A DNA stretch of 64,000 bases, from NCBI RefSeq assembly GCF_002270415.1, contig NZ_NNRI01000008.1:487501-551500 (forward strand), written 5' to 3'. Under the pieces are notes generated by a model, which made no database searches, had not been told where the DNA came from, and saw nothing but the letters and a program-made list of their open reading frames with translations. Below, piece by piece: positions 46,761 to 54,939 of the stretch (position 1 is its first letter; every line of letters starts with the position of its first letter). The stretch is from Mesorhizobium sophorae (GTDB lineage: Bacteria; Pseudomonadota; Alphaproteobacteria; Rhizobiales; Rhizobiaceae). A program made the position numbers and the translations under genes.

Positions 46761-46845
46761 TGGTGCCCCTAGCCGGGATCGAACCAGCACTCCTTGCGGA
46801 ACTCGATTTTGAGTCGAGCGCGTCTACCAATTCCGCCATAGGGGC
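46761..46845 (-). tRNA. tRNA-Leu (CAA)
   Basis: 85 nt including an encoded CCA end. Acceptor stem GCCCCTA/TAGGGGC, D-arm with GGTAGACGC, anticodon stem CTCGA/TCGAG with loop CTCAAAA (anticodon CAA), a long variable arm typical of class II tRNA-Leu, and T-arm GGTTCGATCC. Reads UUG codons. Its 3' end borders the recombinase remnant. Confidence 0.97.
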
Positions 46846-47137
46846 TCAGGCCGGGCGGCCTGGATGGGCGCGGACTATACGGTTGGAGGCCTGTTCGTCA
46901 ACTGGCCAATTGTCGATGGCCCGGATGCGACCAAACTTCACCTTTCGATTTCGTGACGGCGCTGCCATTGTGCAGCGCGGAAAATCTTTCTAGACAGGCG
47001 GCGCATCAAAGCGAGGCGCTTCCCACTGGATGGATGGCGCGCGCTTTGGGTCTTTGTTTGTGCATGCCCTTTGGTTTGTGCATGCCAATGTCCCGATACC
47101 GCTGCGCACCGTTTGGGCGACACGCATAGGAGTGCCG
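46846..47137. other. Intergenic region with an 18-bp tandem repeat
   Basis: No gene is seen. GTTTGTGCATGCC occurs twice (47056-47068 and 47074-47086), an 18-bp period, 52 bases before the YqaA-like start. It may be an operator or simple duplication. The remainder holds the 5' flank of tRNA-Leu, where its promoter should lie on the minus strand. Confidence 0.45.
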
Positions 47138-47722
47138 ATGCTTCGCGGACTTTACGACTGGACCTTGTCGCTGGCGGCAAGGAAATCCGCGGAATGGTGG
47201 CTTGCCATCATCGCCTTCATTGAGAGCTCGTTCTTCTTCGTACCGGCCGATGTGCTCTATCTGCCGATGGCGTTGGCACGCCCCGACCGCGCCTACCGCT
47301 ATGCGCTGACCGCCACGGCCGCCTCGGTGCTGGGCGGCATCGCCGGCTGGATGATCGGCTACTTCGCCTACGACGCCATCGCCCGTCCGATCCTGGAGCA
47401 TTTCGGCGGCCTATCGACCTTCGAGCGCTGGCAGAATTCTGGCACTGGCCTGATGCTGGTGCTGCTCGTTACGTCCGGTCTCGCGCACCTGCCGCCGATC
47501 AAGGTCGTCACCATCCTTGCCGGCGCCCTGCACGTCAATTTGCTGATCTTCATCATCTCGGCAATCGTCGCGCGCGGCGCCCGCTTCCTGCTGCTGGCCT
47601 GGCTGCTGCGCCGCTATGGCGAACCGATCCGCGAATTCATCGAAAAGCGTCTCGGACTGATCGCCGGCGCCGGCGCGGCTGCCCTGATTTTGCTCTATAT
47701 CCTCGTCAAATACGCGTTCTAG
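47138..47722 (+). CDS. YqaA/DedA-like VTT domain membrane protein
   Basis: 194 residues with 5-6 hydrophobic helices, of the YqaA branch of the DedA/SNARE-associated family. Markers are AEWWLAIIAFIESSFFFVPADVLYLPMALARPDRAYRYALTATAASVLGG (landmark, residues 17-66) and LMLVLLVTSGLAHLPPIKVVTILAGAL. Relatives act in undecaprenyl-phosphate or lipid scrambling across the inner membrane; that is inferred. ATG 47138 follows AGGAG; the frame is open upstream. Followed by dsbB. Confidence 0.9.
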   Translation: MLRGLYDWTLSLAARKSAEWWLAIIAFIESSFFFVPADVLYLPMALARPDRAYRYALTATAASVLGGIAGWMIGYFAYDAIARPILEHFGGLSTFERWQNSGTGLMLVLLVTSGLAHLPPIKVVTILAGALHVNLLIFIISAIVARGARFLLLAWLLRRYGEPIREFIEKRLGLIAGAGAAALILLYILVKYAF

Positions 47723-47804
47723 TCCTGTCGCCCAAAAGTGCCCGGCGCTGTTGGGACAAGGACAGGGACAAAGAGCGCGGCGAACTCAACGGACGAAGAA
47801 CACG

Positions 47805-48323
47805 ATGACAGCGACCATGAATGCCGACACCGGACGCCAGCGGACGCGCACCGCCTTGTTTCTCGCCGTCGCGATGGCCGCTACCGTGGGCTCGGCGCTG
47901 GGCTTCCAGTATCTCGGCGGCTACATTCCCTGCCACCTCTGCCTTGAGCAGCGCACGCCCTACTACATCGGCGCGCCGCTGATGCTGCTGGCGGTGCTTG
48001 CATCCATGCTGCACGCGCCGGCATGGCTGACGCGCGGCCTGCTGGCCATAGGCGGCCTGCTGATGCTCTACGGCCTCTATCTCGGTGTCTATCACTCCGG
48101 CGTAGAATGGCAGTGGTGGGCCGGCCCGACCGATTGCACCGCCGGCGCCGGGCCAGTCGACACCGGCGGCAAGGGCGTGCTCGACGCGCTCGACAAATTC
48201 GTGCCGCCGTCCTGCGACAAGGCGGCGCTGCGCATCCTCGGCCTGTCGCTGGCAGGCTGGAACGCCATCGCCAGCCTCGTTCTGGCCGCCGTCGCCTTCC
48301 GCGGCGCTTTTACGCGCGACTGA
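47805..48323 (+). CDS. dsbB: Disulfide bond formation protein B
   Basis: 172-residue membrane protein with four helices that reoxidises DsbA using quinone. The first periplasmic cysteine pair is C-H-L-C (IPCHLCLEQRTPYY), and the second loop has single cysteines in PTDCTAG and PPSCDKA. The length is normal. ATG 47805 follows GAAGAA; ATG 47817 is an alternative. Directly downstream of the YqaA-like gene with an 82-base gap, a common rhizobial order. Confidence 0.92.
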   Translation: MTATMNADTGRQRTRTALFLAVAMAATVGSALGFQYLGGYIPCHLCLEQRTPYYIGAPLMLLAVLASMLHAPAWLTRGLLAIGGLLMLYGLYLGVYHSGVEWQWWAGPTDCTAGAGPVDTGGKGVLDALDKFVPPSCDKAALRILGLSLAGWNAIASLVLAAVAFRGAFTRD

Positions 48324-48343
48324 GCAAGCAAGTTTGAGATGCC

Positions 48344-48607
48344 TTAGACTTGCTCGACACCAAGGATGTGTATCGCTCCGTGTTCTCCGAGATGTGCGGC
48401 GAGACAGTCCCAGAATTCGTCGACTAAGGCCTTTCCGTCGGCGTCAAAGTCATTTTGTGCAATAAGCAGAAGTTTCCCATCGGCATAAGTGCAACTGGGG
48501 CGCTCGTGCCATGTCCGATGGGCGCGAAACTCCTCCTCTATGTCCATAGGAGCTTGCGGACCCGACGCCGGCGCAACGTCACGACACTCAATCGCAATCT
48601 TGAACAT
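48344..48607 (-). CDS. Hypothetical protein (87 aa)
   Basis: Product starts MFKIAIECRDVAPASGPQAP and includes CTYADGKLLLIAQNDFDADGKALVDEFWDCLAAHLGEHG, an alternating strand-helix sequence with an acidic face. ATG 48607 has only a weak ribosome site. No family recognised. It is convergent with dsbB and lies 35 bases after the HNH nuclease stop on the same strand, so it may be co-transcribed with it. Confidence 0.5.
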   Translation of the reverse strand: MFKIAIECRDVAPASGPQAPMDIEEEFRAHRTWHERPSCTYADGKLLLIAQNDFDADGKALVDEFWDCLAAHLGEHGAIHILGVEQV

Positions 48608-48642
48608 ATGTCGGCCAATCGTCCAAAGGTGCGGCGCTGACC

Positions 48643-49200
48643 CTACGGTTCCAGCTCGACATCCCAATAGAGATAATCCATCCAGCTTTCGTGCAGATGG
48701 TTGGGCGGGAACAGGCGGCCGTTGTTGTGCAAATCGTGCACCGTCGGCTGGAAGGGTTTCTGCAGCGGCCACATCTTGGCATGCGCCGGCATCATGCCGC
48801 CCTTCCTGAGATTGCAGGGCGAACAGGCGGCAACGACATTCTCCCACGTCGTCGCGCCACCGCGATGGCGGGGGATGACGTGATCGAAAGTCAGGTCCTC
48901 CGGCGTGCCGCAATACTGGCACTGGAAGCGGTCGCGCAGGAAGACGTTGAAGCGAGTGAAGGCCGGGTGCCTGGACGGCTTCACATAGGCCTTCAGGCTG
49001 ACGACGCTCGGCAGCTTCATCGAGAAGGTCGGCGAGGAGACGGCGTGCTCGTATTCGGCGACGATGTTCACCCGGTCGAGGAACACCGCCTTGATGGCAT
49101 CCTGCCAGGACCAGAGCGACAGAGGGTAATAGCTGAGCGGACGGTAATCCGCATTCAGCACCAGTGCTGGAAGCCCATCCGGAGATACGGCGACCGTCAC
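48643..49200 (-). CDS. HNH endonuclease
   Basis: 185 residues. The HNH/zinc core is complete: CQYCG (94-98), DHVIPRHRGG with His107 as the metal/general base, and ACSPCNLRKGG (125-135). The N-terminal NADYRPLSYYPLSLWSWQDAIKAVF (landmark, 17-41) marks the widespread stand-alone bacterial HNH family often found beside core genes. The start is GTG 49200, backed by a near-ideal AAGGAGG site 7 bases upstream. No phage or restriction neighbours, so probably a housekeeping or repair nuclease. Confidence 0.92.
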   Translation of the reverse strand: MTVAVSPDGLPALVLNADYRPLSYYPLSLWSWQDAIKAVFLDRVNIVAEYEHAVSSPTFSMKLPSVVSLKAYVKPSRHPAFTRFNVFLRDRFQCQYCGTPEDLTFDHVIPRHRGGATTWENVVAACSPCNLRKGGMMPAHAKMWPLQKPFQPTVHDLHNNGRLFPPNHLHESWMDYLYWDVELEP

Positions 49201-49327
49201 GTGTTTACCTCCTTGGTTCTAGACCCGAACGGCGCGGATACTGTAAGCCTGACATGACAGGGATGTGAAGCGGATTGTCGCGCCGCTGAAGCGCCAAAAA
49301 TGCGTGATTTTCATGCCTTTTTGCGGA

Positions 49328-49969
49328 TTAAGCCGGCGGCGCGGCTTCCCGACCTCTGGTTTCGCGATAATAGGACCAGAAAAGCCGCGATGCGACACCT
49401 CGCCACGGGCTCCATGATTCGGCCAGTGCGATCAGTGTTTTCTCCGGCGGACGCGGCTCGATGCCGAGCGCGTGACCGACCGCGCTCTGCAAGGCAACGT
49501 CGCGCGCCGGAAAAATGTCGGGGTGGCCGGCGGCGAACAAGAGATACACTTCCGCCGTCCACGGGCCGATCCCGGACACCGCCGTCATCGTCGTAATCGC
49601 CTCCTGGGCATCGAGCGAACAGAGGTGATGGAGGTCGAGCCCGTCGGCCACCGCCTGGGCAATGGCGATCAGCCCACGCTGCTTCGGCCGCGACAGGCCG
49701 GCCTCGCGAAACATGTCTTCGCCGGCGGCAAGAATCGCCTGCGGCGTCAGCGGATCGACGAGTTTGGTCAGCCGGCCGAAGATCGCATCGGCGCTGGCTC
49801 GGGACACTTGCTGCGAGACGATGATCGAGGCCAGGCTCCGGAACCCGGGCTCGGAAAGCCGCAGCGGCACCTCGCCAGCCATGCCGCGCACCTTTTCCAG
49901 GCGCGGGTCGATCAGGCAAAGCGCATCGAGCCCCCGGGCAATGTCGTCTGATGTGGCGATGCGCTGCAT
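49328..49969 (-). CDS. DNA-3-methyladenine glycosylase (AlkA/HhH-GPD)
   Basis: 213-residue base-excision enzyme that removes alkylated purines. The helix-hairpin-helix is VSGIGPWTAEVYLLF (131-145), followed by the catalytic Asp157 in FPARDVAL. LASIIVSQQVSRASADAIFGRL (46-67) is the family N-terminal signature. It lacks the AlkA N-terminal barrel, as do the short rhizobial members. ATG 49969 follows AAGGAACA. Divergent from gluQ; starts lie 73 bases apart. Confidence 0.93.
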   Translation of the reverse strand: MQRIATSDDIARGLDALCLIDPRLEKVRGMAGEVPLRLSEPGFRSLASIIVSQQVSRASADAIFGRLTKLVDPLTPQAILAAGEDMFREAGLSRPKQRGLIAIAQAVADGLDLHHLCSLDAQEAITTMTAVSGIGPWTAEVYLLFAAGHPDIFPARDVALQSAVGHALGIEPRPPEKTLIALAESWSPWRGVASRLFWSYYRETRGREAAPPA

Positions 49970-50041
49970 GTTTCTTGTTCCTTGACCCTCGACAGGGTAG
50001 CAATTGGCGAAGCGCCGCAAAACCTGATTGCCGCCGGACAA

Positions 50042-50917
50042 ATGACACTCCTGACATTCCGCTTCGCCCCGAGCCCCAACGGCGACTTGCATCTCGGCCA
50101 CGCCTATTCGGCGCTGCTCAATCAAAAATTGGCTGACGCCGCCGGCGGCCGCCTGCTGCTGCGCATCGAGGATATCGACACGACGCGCTGCACGCCGCAA
50201 TTCGAGGCCGGCGTGCTTGCCGATCTGAAGTGGCTGGGGCTTGGCTGGGAACAGCCGGTGCGCCGCCAGTCCGAGCATTTCGCGGAATACGAGACGACAC
50301 TTGACCGGCTGATTCGGGACGAACTCGTCTATCCCGCCTTCATGAGCCGTGGCGAGATCCGGGCCTTCATCACCGACAGCGAACAGCGCGGACGCGACTG
50401 GCCTCGCGATCCAGATGGCGTGCCACTCTACCCCGCCGCCGACAAGGCGCTGCCGGTGAAGGAGCGCAAGCGACGGATCGCCGAGAACGCGCCCTTCGCC
50501 TGGCGGCTGGATATCGATGCCGCCGTGGCCCGTGTCGGCAAGGACCTGTCATGGACCGAATTCAGCGATGAGGCGCTCGTTGCGACACGCACGATCGAAG
50601 CCAAGCCGCAGGACTGGGGCGACGTGATCGTGGCGCGCCGCGACATCCCGACCAGCTATCACCTCGCCGTCGTCATGGACGATGCCCTGCAAGGCGTCAG
50701 CCATGTCGTGCGCGGCCAGGACCTGTTTTCCGCCACCGGCGTGCAGCGCCTGCTGCAGGAACTCCTCGGACTGCCGCAGCCGGCCTATTTCCATCATCGC
50801 CTCATCCTCGGGCCGGATGGACGAAAGCTGTCCAAGAGCCTCGGCGACACCGGCCTTGCCGCCTTGCGCCATGCCGGCGCATCGCCGGACGACATCAGGC
50901 GGATGGTCGGCCTTTGA
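50042..50917 (+). CDS. gluQ: Glutamyl-Q tRNA(Asp) synthetase
   Basis: Truncated glutamyl-tRNA synthetase paralogue that attaches Glu to queuosine in the tRNA-Asp anticodon. The 291 residues have RFAPSPNGDLHLGHA (HIGH motif) and GRKLSKS (KMSKS); LRIEDIDTTR is the amino-acid site. The anticodon-binding domain is absent, as expected. The zinc ligands seen in E. coli GluQ are missing: the protein has a single Cys (TRCTP), and YPAFMSRGEI replaces the usual Cys-containing stretch. ATG 50042 is the only start that gives the normal N-terminus. Confidence 0.93.
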   Translation: MTLLTFRFAPSPNGDLHLGHAYSALLNQKLADAAGGRLLLRIEDIDTTRCTPQFEAGVLADLKWLGLGWEQPVRRQSEHFAEYETTLDRLIRDELVYPAFMSRGEIRAFITDSEQRGRDWPRDPDGVPLYPAADKALPVKERKRRIAENAPFAWRLDIDAAVARVGKDLSWTEFSDEALVATRTIEAKPQDWGDVIVARRDIPTSYHLAVVMDDALQGVSHVVRGQDLFSATGVQRLLQELLGLPQPAYFHHRLILGPDGRKLSKSLGDTGLAALRHAGASPDDIRRMVGL

Positions 50918-51056
50918 GCCTGGCGGGCCAGAGAAACCGCGTGGCGAATTCGGGTCATGTCGGTTTGAACTTTGCCCCGTCGTCAATTGCCATCAATCGA
51001 CCGTCGCGTGCCGGTCAAAACTTCTGTATGCTGGGCGCCAAGCGGTGGAGGCTTCC

Positions 51057-51275
51057 ATGAAGCGACATCTGACTGACGAAGAAAAGGCGCGCGTTTGCGA
51101 CAGGCTGACGGCAATCGAGGGCGCCAAGTACCCGGACCATATCGTTTCGGTCATGGTGGGCAACGAGACCGACGACAACGGCGATCCGGTATGGTCGGTG
51201 GTCAAGTCGTTTGACGACAGGGAAGCGGTCTATGGGCACAGCCCGCTTATCAAGTGGCCGGGGTGCAGCTGGTAA
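51057..51275 (+). CDS. Hypothetical protein (72 aa)
   Basis: Product starts MKRHLTDEEKARVCDRLTAI and has YPDHIVSVMVGNETDDNGDPVWSVVKSF, a beta-hairpin-like middle, ending KWPGCSW. ATG 51057 follows GGTGGAGG, a strong ribosome site. No conserved domain recognised. It stands 139 bases downstream of gluQ and 155 bases before the EamA gene; the upstream frame is open but not coding. Confidence 0.6.
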   Translation: MKRHLTDEEKARVCDRLTAIEGAKYPDHIVSVMVGNETDDNGDPVWSVVKSFDDREAVYGHSPLIKWPGCSW

Positions 51276-51430
51276 CAGAGATCAGTCTCCCGAAATTTCG
51301 AACTGAGCCGAATTCGCCGTCGGTTGAATTCCAGTGATGTATGGATCAATCGTTTCGTTTTGCGCGCCGGCTTGAACCGCATTAGAGCAGCGCCACGATC
51401 AACTCTCCCCAGTGCGGCGGTCTCCCGAAC

Positions 51431-52345
51431 ATGCACAGCATCAAGCGGTTCATCCCCGCCACCTTCGTTGTCCTGTGGGCAACCGGCTTCATCGGCGCGC
51501 GCTACGCCATGCCGTGGGCCGAGCCGTTCACCTTTCTTGCCGGGCGTTTTGTGCTGGCTGCGATCCTGCTCGCCGTCCTGATGGTCGTACTGGGTTCGAA
51601 GAGAGCCACCCGCATTGAAGCGCTGCACGCCACCGGCGCCGGCATCCTGATGCATGGCGTCTATCTCGGCGCCGTCTTCTGGGCCATCCACCGGGGCATG
51701 CCGGCCGGATTTTCGGCCCTCATCGTCGGCCTGCAGCCGCTGATCACGGCCGTGCTTGCCGGCAAGTTTCTCGGCGAGGCGATCCTGCCGCGCCACTGGG
51801 CCGGCCTTGGCATCGGCCTCATCGGCATCGTCATCGTGCTGTGGCCAAAGCTCGGCGCGCTCGGCGGTGGCGTGACGGCGGCGACGCTGACCGCCTCGCT
51901 GGTCTCGGTGCTCGGCATGAGTGCAGGTACGATCTGGCAGAAGCGTTTTGCCTCGGGCGGCGACCTCGTCGCGGCGACCATGTGGCAATATGTCGGCGGC
52001 GCCTCTTTGATGATCCTGGCTTCGCTCGCCTTCGAGACACGCACCGTCGTCATCAACGGCGAATTGATCTTCGCCATGGCCTGGCTGGTGCTGGTGCTGT
52101 CGCTCGGCGCCATCTTCCTGTTGATGGTGATGATCCGCGACGGCGAGATGTCGAAAGTGGCCTCGCTGTTCTACCTGGTGTCGGCGGTGACGGCCATCAT
52201 CGCCTGGGCCCTGTTCGACGAGCAGCTCAACGCGCTGCAGATTGTCGGCATGGCGATCACGACATTCGGCGTCGGCCTGGCAACGGCTCGACAGACCAAG
52301 CCTCGGCCTTTCAATCAACCGACTCGGGCGCGCGCCTCCAGATAG
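51431..52345 (+). CDS. EamA/DMT family transporter
   Basis: 304 residues with ten hydrophobic helices in two EamA repeats. The first repeat contains FVVLWATGFIGARYAMPWAEPFTFLAGRF (landmark, 10-38) and the second GTIWQKRFASGG and FYLVSAVTAIIAWALFDEQL. Likely exports an amino acid or related metabolite. It overlaps the convergent YihY gene by 31 bases at the 3' ends. No regulator adjacent. The second EamA transporter of the window, only distantly similar to that at 22501-23403. Confidence 0.9.
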   Translation: MHSIKRFIPATFVVLWATGFIGARYAMPWAEPFTFLAGRFVLAAILLAVLMVVLGSKRATRIEALHATGAGILMHGVYLGAVFWAIHRGMPAGFSALIVGLQPLITAVLAGKFLGEAILPRHWAGLGIGLIGIVIVLWPKLGALGGGVTAATLTASLVSVLGMSAGTIWQKRFASGGDLVAATMWQYVGGASLMILASLAFETRTVVINGELIFAMAWLVLVLSLGAIFLLMVMIRDGEMSKVASLFYLVSAVTAIIAWALFDEQLNALQIVGMAITTFGVGLATARQTKPRPFNQPTRARASR

Positions 52346-53166
52346 CGGCTGATCGCGGCATTGAGTTCGCCGCCGAGGATGAAGATCGCCGAGAGCATAT
52401 AAAGGAAGACCACCGCGATCATGATCGAGGCGAGGCCGGCATAGGTCGTCACATAAGACGAGAAGTGATCGAGATAGGTGGCGAAGACGGTCGAACCGAC
52501 GAGCCATGCCGCCAGCGTGAAGATGATGCCCGGTATGATCGAGACAAAGCGGCGCCTGCCCGCCGGCAGCCAGAAATGCACGGCAAACAATCCGCCGACG
52601 ATGACCACCGAGGCGATGACGTAGCGCCACAGCGTGATCGTGCCCATGTAGGGCTTGATCCCTTCGATATGGGCTTCCGCGAGCCGCGCCAGCAGTGGCG
52701 CGAACACCAGGAGCACGCTGATCGCCAGGAAACCGGCCGTCGCGATCAGAACGAAGATGATGCTCTGCACCCGGCGGTAGATGATGCCGCGCGTTTCCGA
52801 GACGCGATAGGCGCGGTTGAGCGACGTGCGCAACGCCTCGATGCCGTTCGAGGCAAAGTAGGCGGCAAGCAGCACGCCGTAGGTCAACAGGTCGGTGCGC
52901 CTGACGGTCAGCACATTGAGCACCTCGCGCGCGATCGGCTTGGCGATCTGCTCGGGCCAGGTGTCGAAGACCAGATGCACGGCCGTGTCCGAGAACGCCT
53001 GCGCGCCGAGGAAGCTCGCCAGCGTCGTGGCGAAAATCAGGAATGGAAACAGCGCCATCAGCGAGGTGATCGCCAGATGGCTGGCCATCGCCCAGCCGTC
53101 ATCGGTGTTGAAATGGCCGAGCGCGTCGTAGAGCACGCGGCGCAGGGCGACAATATTCCGCAGCAA
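52315..53166 (-). CDS. YihY/virulence factor BrkB family membrane protein
   Basis: About 283 residues with six hydrophobic helices. The family marker is FNTDDGWAMASHLAITSLMALFPFLIFATTLASFLG (landmark, N-terminal third); YGVLLAAYFASNGIEALRTSLNRAYRV and the C-terminal LYMLSAIFILGGELNAAI are also typical. Often misannotated as ribonuclease BN; function unknown. I prefer TTG 53166, which has GGGAG ahead of it. GTG 53247 would add 27 residues and overlap the divergent SDR gene by 23 bases. Confidence 0.9.
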   Translation of the reverse strand: MLRNIVALRRVLYDALGHFNTDDGWAMASHLAITSLMALFPFLIFATTLASFLGAQAFSDTAVHLVFDTWPEQIAKPIAREVLNVLTVRRTDLLTYGVLLAAYFASNGIEALRTSLNRAYRVSETRGIIYRRVQSIIFVLIATAGFLAISVLLVFAPLLARLAEAHIEGIKPYMGTITLWRYVIASVVIVGGLFAVHFWLPAGRRRFVSIIPGIIFTLAAWLVGSTVFATYLDHFSSYVTTYAGLASIMIAVVFLYMLSAIFILGGELNAAISRYLEARARVG

Positions 53167-53224
53167 GAACCCGCGCTCCCTTCGATTGTCTCGACGCCGC
53201 GAATATGGGAAGGGATTGCAGCAA

Positions 53225-54091
53225 ATGGCAACCCTTGGTAAACCCACGAACAGTCAGGCGCGAGCGTTGCGCTCGATCATCGTCACCGGCGCCTCTTCGG
53301 GAATAGGCGCCTACTGCGCCCGCGCGTTGAAAGCTGAAGGCTGGCGGGTGTTCGCGACAGCACGCAAACCGGAAGACATCGCCGCTCTCGAAACGGACGG
53401 CATAGAGGCCTTCTATCTCGACTACACTGAAGCAGCATCCATCGAAGCGCTGGTCGCATCGGTTCTGGATCGCACAGGCGGCCGGCTCGACGCCTTGTTC
53501 AACAATGGCGCCTACGCGCAAGCCGGCGCCGTCGAGGACCTGCCGGTGGCGGCGCTCAAGCAGCAATTCGAGGCAAATTTCTTCGGCTGGCATGACCTGA
53601 CCCGGCGGCTGGTGCCGGTGATGCGACGCCAGGGCCATGGCCGCATCGTCCACTGCTCGTCGATCCTCGGCCTCGCGCCGGTGCGCTTTCGCGGCGCCTA
53701 TTCGGCTTCGAAACACGCGCTGGAGGGTCTGATGCTGTGCCTGCATCAGGAACTCAGGGGCAGCGGCATCCATGTCTCGCTAATCGAACCCGGGCCGGTA
53801 ACGTCGAAAATCGCCAGCAATGCACTGCCATGGTTCCTGCAGAACATCGATCACGAGAATTCGGTCCACCGCCTAGACTATGAGGCGCAACTGGCAAGGT
53901 TGCGGGCCGGCGGCAGCCAATCGGCATTGAAGCCCGGGCCGGAAGTGGTACATGCGGCGCTGCGCCATGCGCTTCTGTCGCGGCGCCCGCGCCCGCACTA
54001 TGTGGTAACAGTGCCGGCTAAGATCGGTGCGGCGCTCAAACGCATCCTGCCCGCATCGATGCTCTACCGCTTCCTTGCCAAACGCGCCTGA
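53225..54091 (+). CDS. SDR family oxidoreductase
   Basis: 288-residue NAD(P)-dependent short-chain dehydrogenase. The cofactor motif is TGASSGIG (near 24-31), followed by NNGAYAQAG (NNAG-type), the Ser of SSILGLAP and the catalytic YSASK. The extended C-terminus resembles the SDR group annotated as acting on lipids or steroids, but the substrate is not evident. ATG 53225 follows AAGGG. The following three genes are co-directional with short gaps (23 and 18 bases), suggesting an operon with a HIG1-like protein and PduO. Confidence 0.92.
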   Translation: MATLGKPTNSQARALRSIIVTGASSGIGAYCARALKAEGWRVFATARKPEDIAALETDGIEAFYLDYTEAASIEALVASVLDRTGGRLDALFNNGAYAQAGAVEDLPVAALKQQFEANFFGWHDLTRRLVPVMRRQGHGRIVHCSSILGLAPVRFRGAYSASKHALEGLMLCLHQELRGSGIHVSLIEPGPVTSKIASNALPWFLQNIDHENSVHRLDYEAQLARLRAGGSQSALKPGPEVVHAALRHALLSRRPRPHYVVTVPAKIGAALKRILPASMLYRFLAKRA

Positions 54092-54114
54092 ACCAACCGA
54101 ACTGGGAACACACC

Positions 54115-54306
54115 ATGGCAACCGTCTTCAACATCCTCGCCATTCTGGTCATGGTCGCCGTGGTGATCGTGCTCGTTCGCGGTCTCATCAACATGATGCG
54201 TGGCGGGTCCGGCGTCACCTCGAACAAGCTGATGCAGGCGCGTGTTCTGCTGCAGGCCGTGGCGCTAGCGCTGATCCTGCTGGCGGTGTATTTCACCCGC
54301 AAGTGA
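54115..54306 (+). CDS. Twin-transmembrane protein (HIG1-like)
   Basis: 63 residues with two hydrophobic helices (about 4-25 and 43-60) joined by INMMRGGSGVTSNKLMQARV, whose SNKLMxxRVxxQ pattern is that of HIG1/twin-TM proteins. Mitochondrial HIG1 proteins associate with respiratory complexes; an analogous role here is only inferred. ATG 54115 follows GGGAAC. Sits between SDR and PduO genes, an order I recognise from other alphaproteobacteria. Confidence 0.9.
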   Translation: MATVFNILAILVMVAVVIVLVRGLINMMRGGSGVTSNKLMQARVLLQAVALALILLAVYFTRK

Positions 54307-54324
54307 GGCCGTTCGGGAGGCGAT

Positions 54325-54906
54325 GTGGTCAAGCTCAACAAGATCTACACCCGCACCGGCGATGATGGCACCACCGGTCTCGGCACCGGCGAACGGCGGC
54401 TGAAATCGGACCTGCGGGTGGACGCCTACGGCACGGTCGACGAAGCCAATGCCTGCATCGGCATCGCCCGGGTCCACACGGCAGTCACCCACCCGGTGAT
54501 CGACGCCATGCTTTGCCGCATCCAGAACGATCTCTTCGACCTCGGCGCCGATCTCGCCGTGCCCGATGACGGCAAGCCGCTCGGCTATGAGCCGCTGCGC
54601 ATCATCGCCACGCAGACCGACCGGGTCGAAAAGGATATCGACCTGCTCAACAAGGATCTTCATCCGCTCAGATCCTTCGTGCTGAACGGCGGCACGCCGG
54701 CCGCCGCCGCCCTGCATCTCGCCCGCACCGTGGCGCGGCGGGCCGAACGGCTGATGGTGGCCCTGGCCCAGGATCCCCGCGAGCACGCCAACCCCGACGG
54801 GCTGAAATACATCAACCGCGTCTCGGATTTCCTGTTTGTCGCCGCCCGGGCGGTCAATGACAATGGAAATGCCGACGTGCTATGGGTTCCCGGCAAGAAC
54901 CGCTGA
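54325..54906 (+). CDS. Cob(I)alamin adenosyltransferase, PduO type
   Basis: 193-residue enzyme making adenosylcobalamin from ATP and cob(I)alamin. The ATP-binding N-terminus is KIYTRTGDDGTTGL; the helical core has DEANACIGIAR, FDLGADLAVP and the C-terminal RRAERLMVALAQ with NRVSDFLFVAARAVN. The start is GTG 54325, with GGGAGG ahead. An out-of-frame ATG two bases earlier is not usable. Rhizobia use adenosylcobalamin for methylmalonyl-CoA mutase and ribonucleotide reductase. Confidence 0.95.
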   Translation: MVKLNKIYTRTGDDGTTGLGTGERRLKSDLRVDAYGTVDEANACIGIARVHTAVTHPVIDAMLCRIQNDLFDLGADLAVPDDGKPLGYEPLRIIATQTDRVEKDIDLLNKDLHPLRSFVLNGGTPAAAALHLARTVARRAERLMVALAQDPREHANPDGLKYINRVSDFLFVAARAVNDNGNADVLWVPGKNR

Positions 54907-54939
54907 ACTGTCCGAAAGCGCGAGGGGGCCAGGGGACCG

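Noticed and set aside
40126..46775. Attachment-site duplicate of the tRNA-Leu 3' end
   Set aside because: Only a 10-base match (GCCGGGATCG near 40126) was seen, too short and not at the right phase of the tRNA end.
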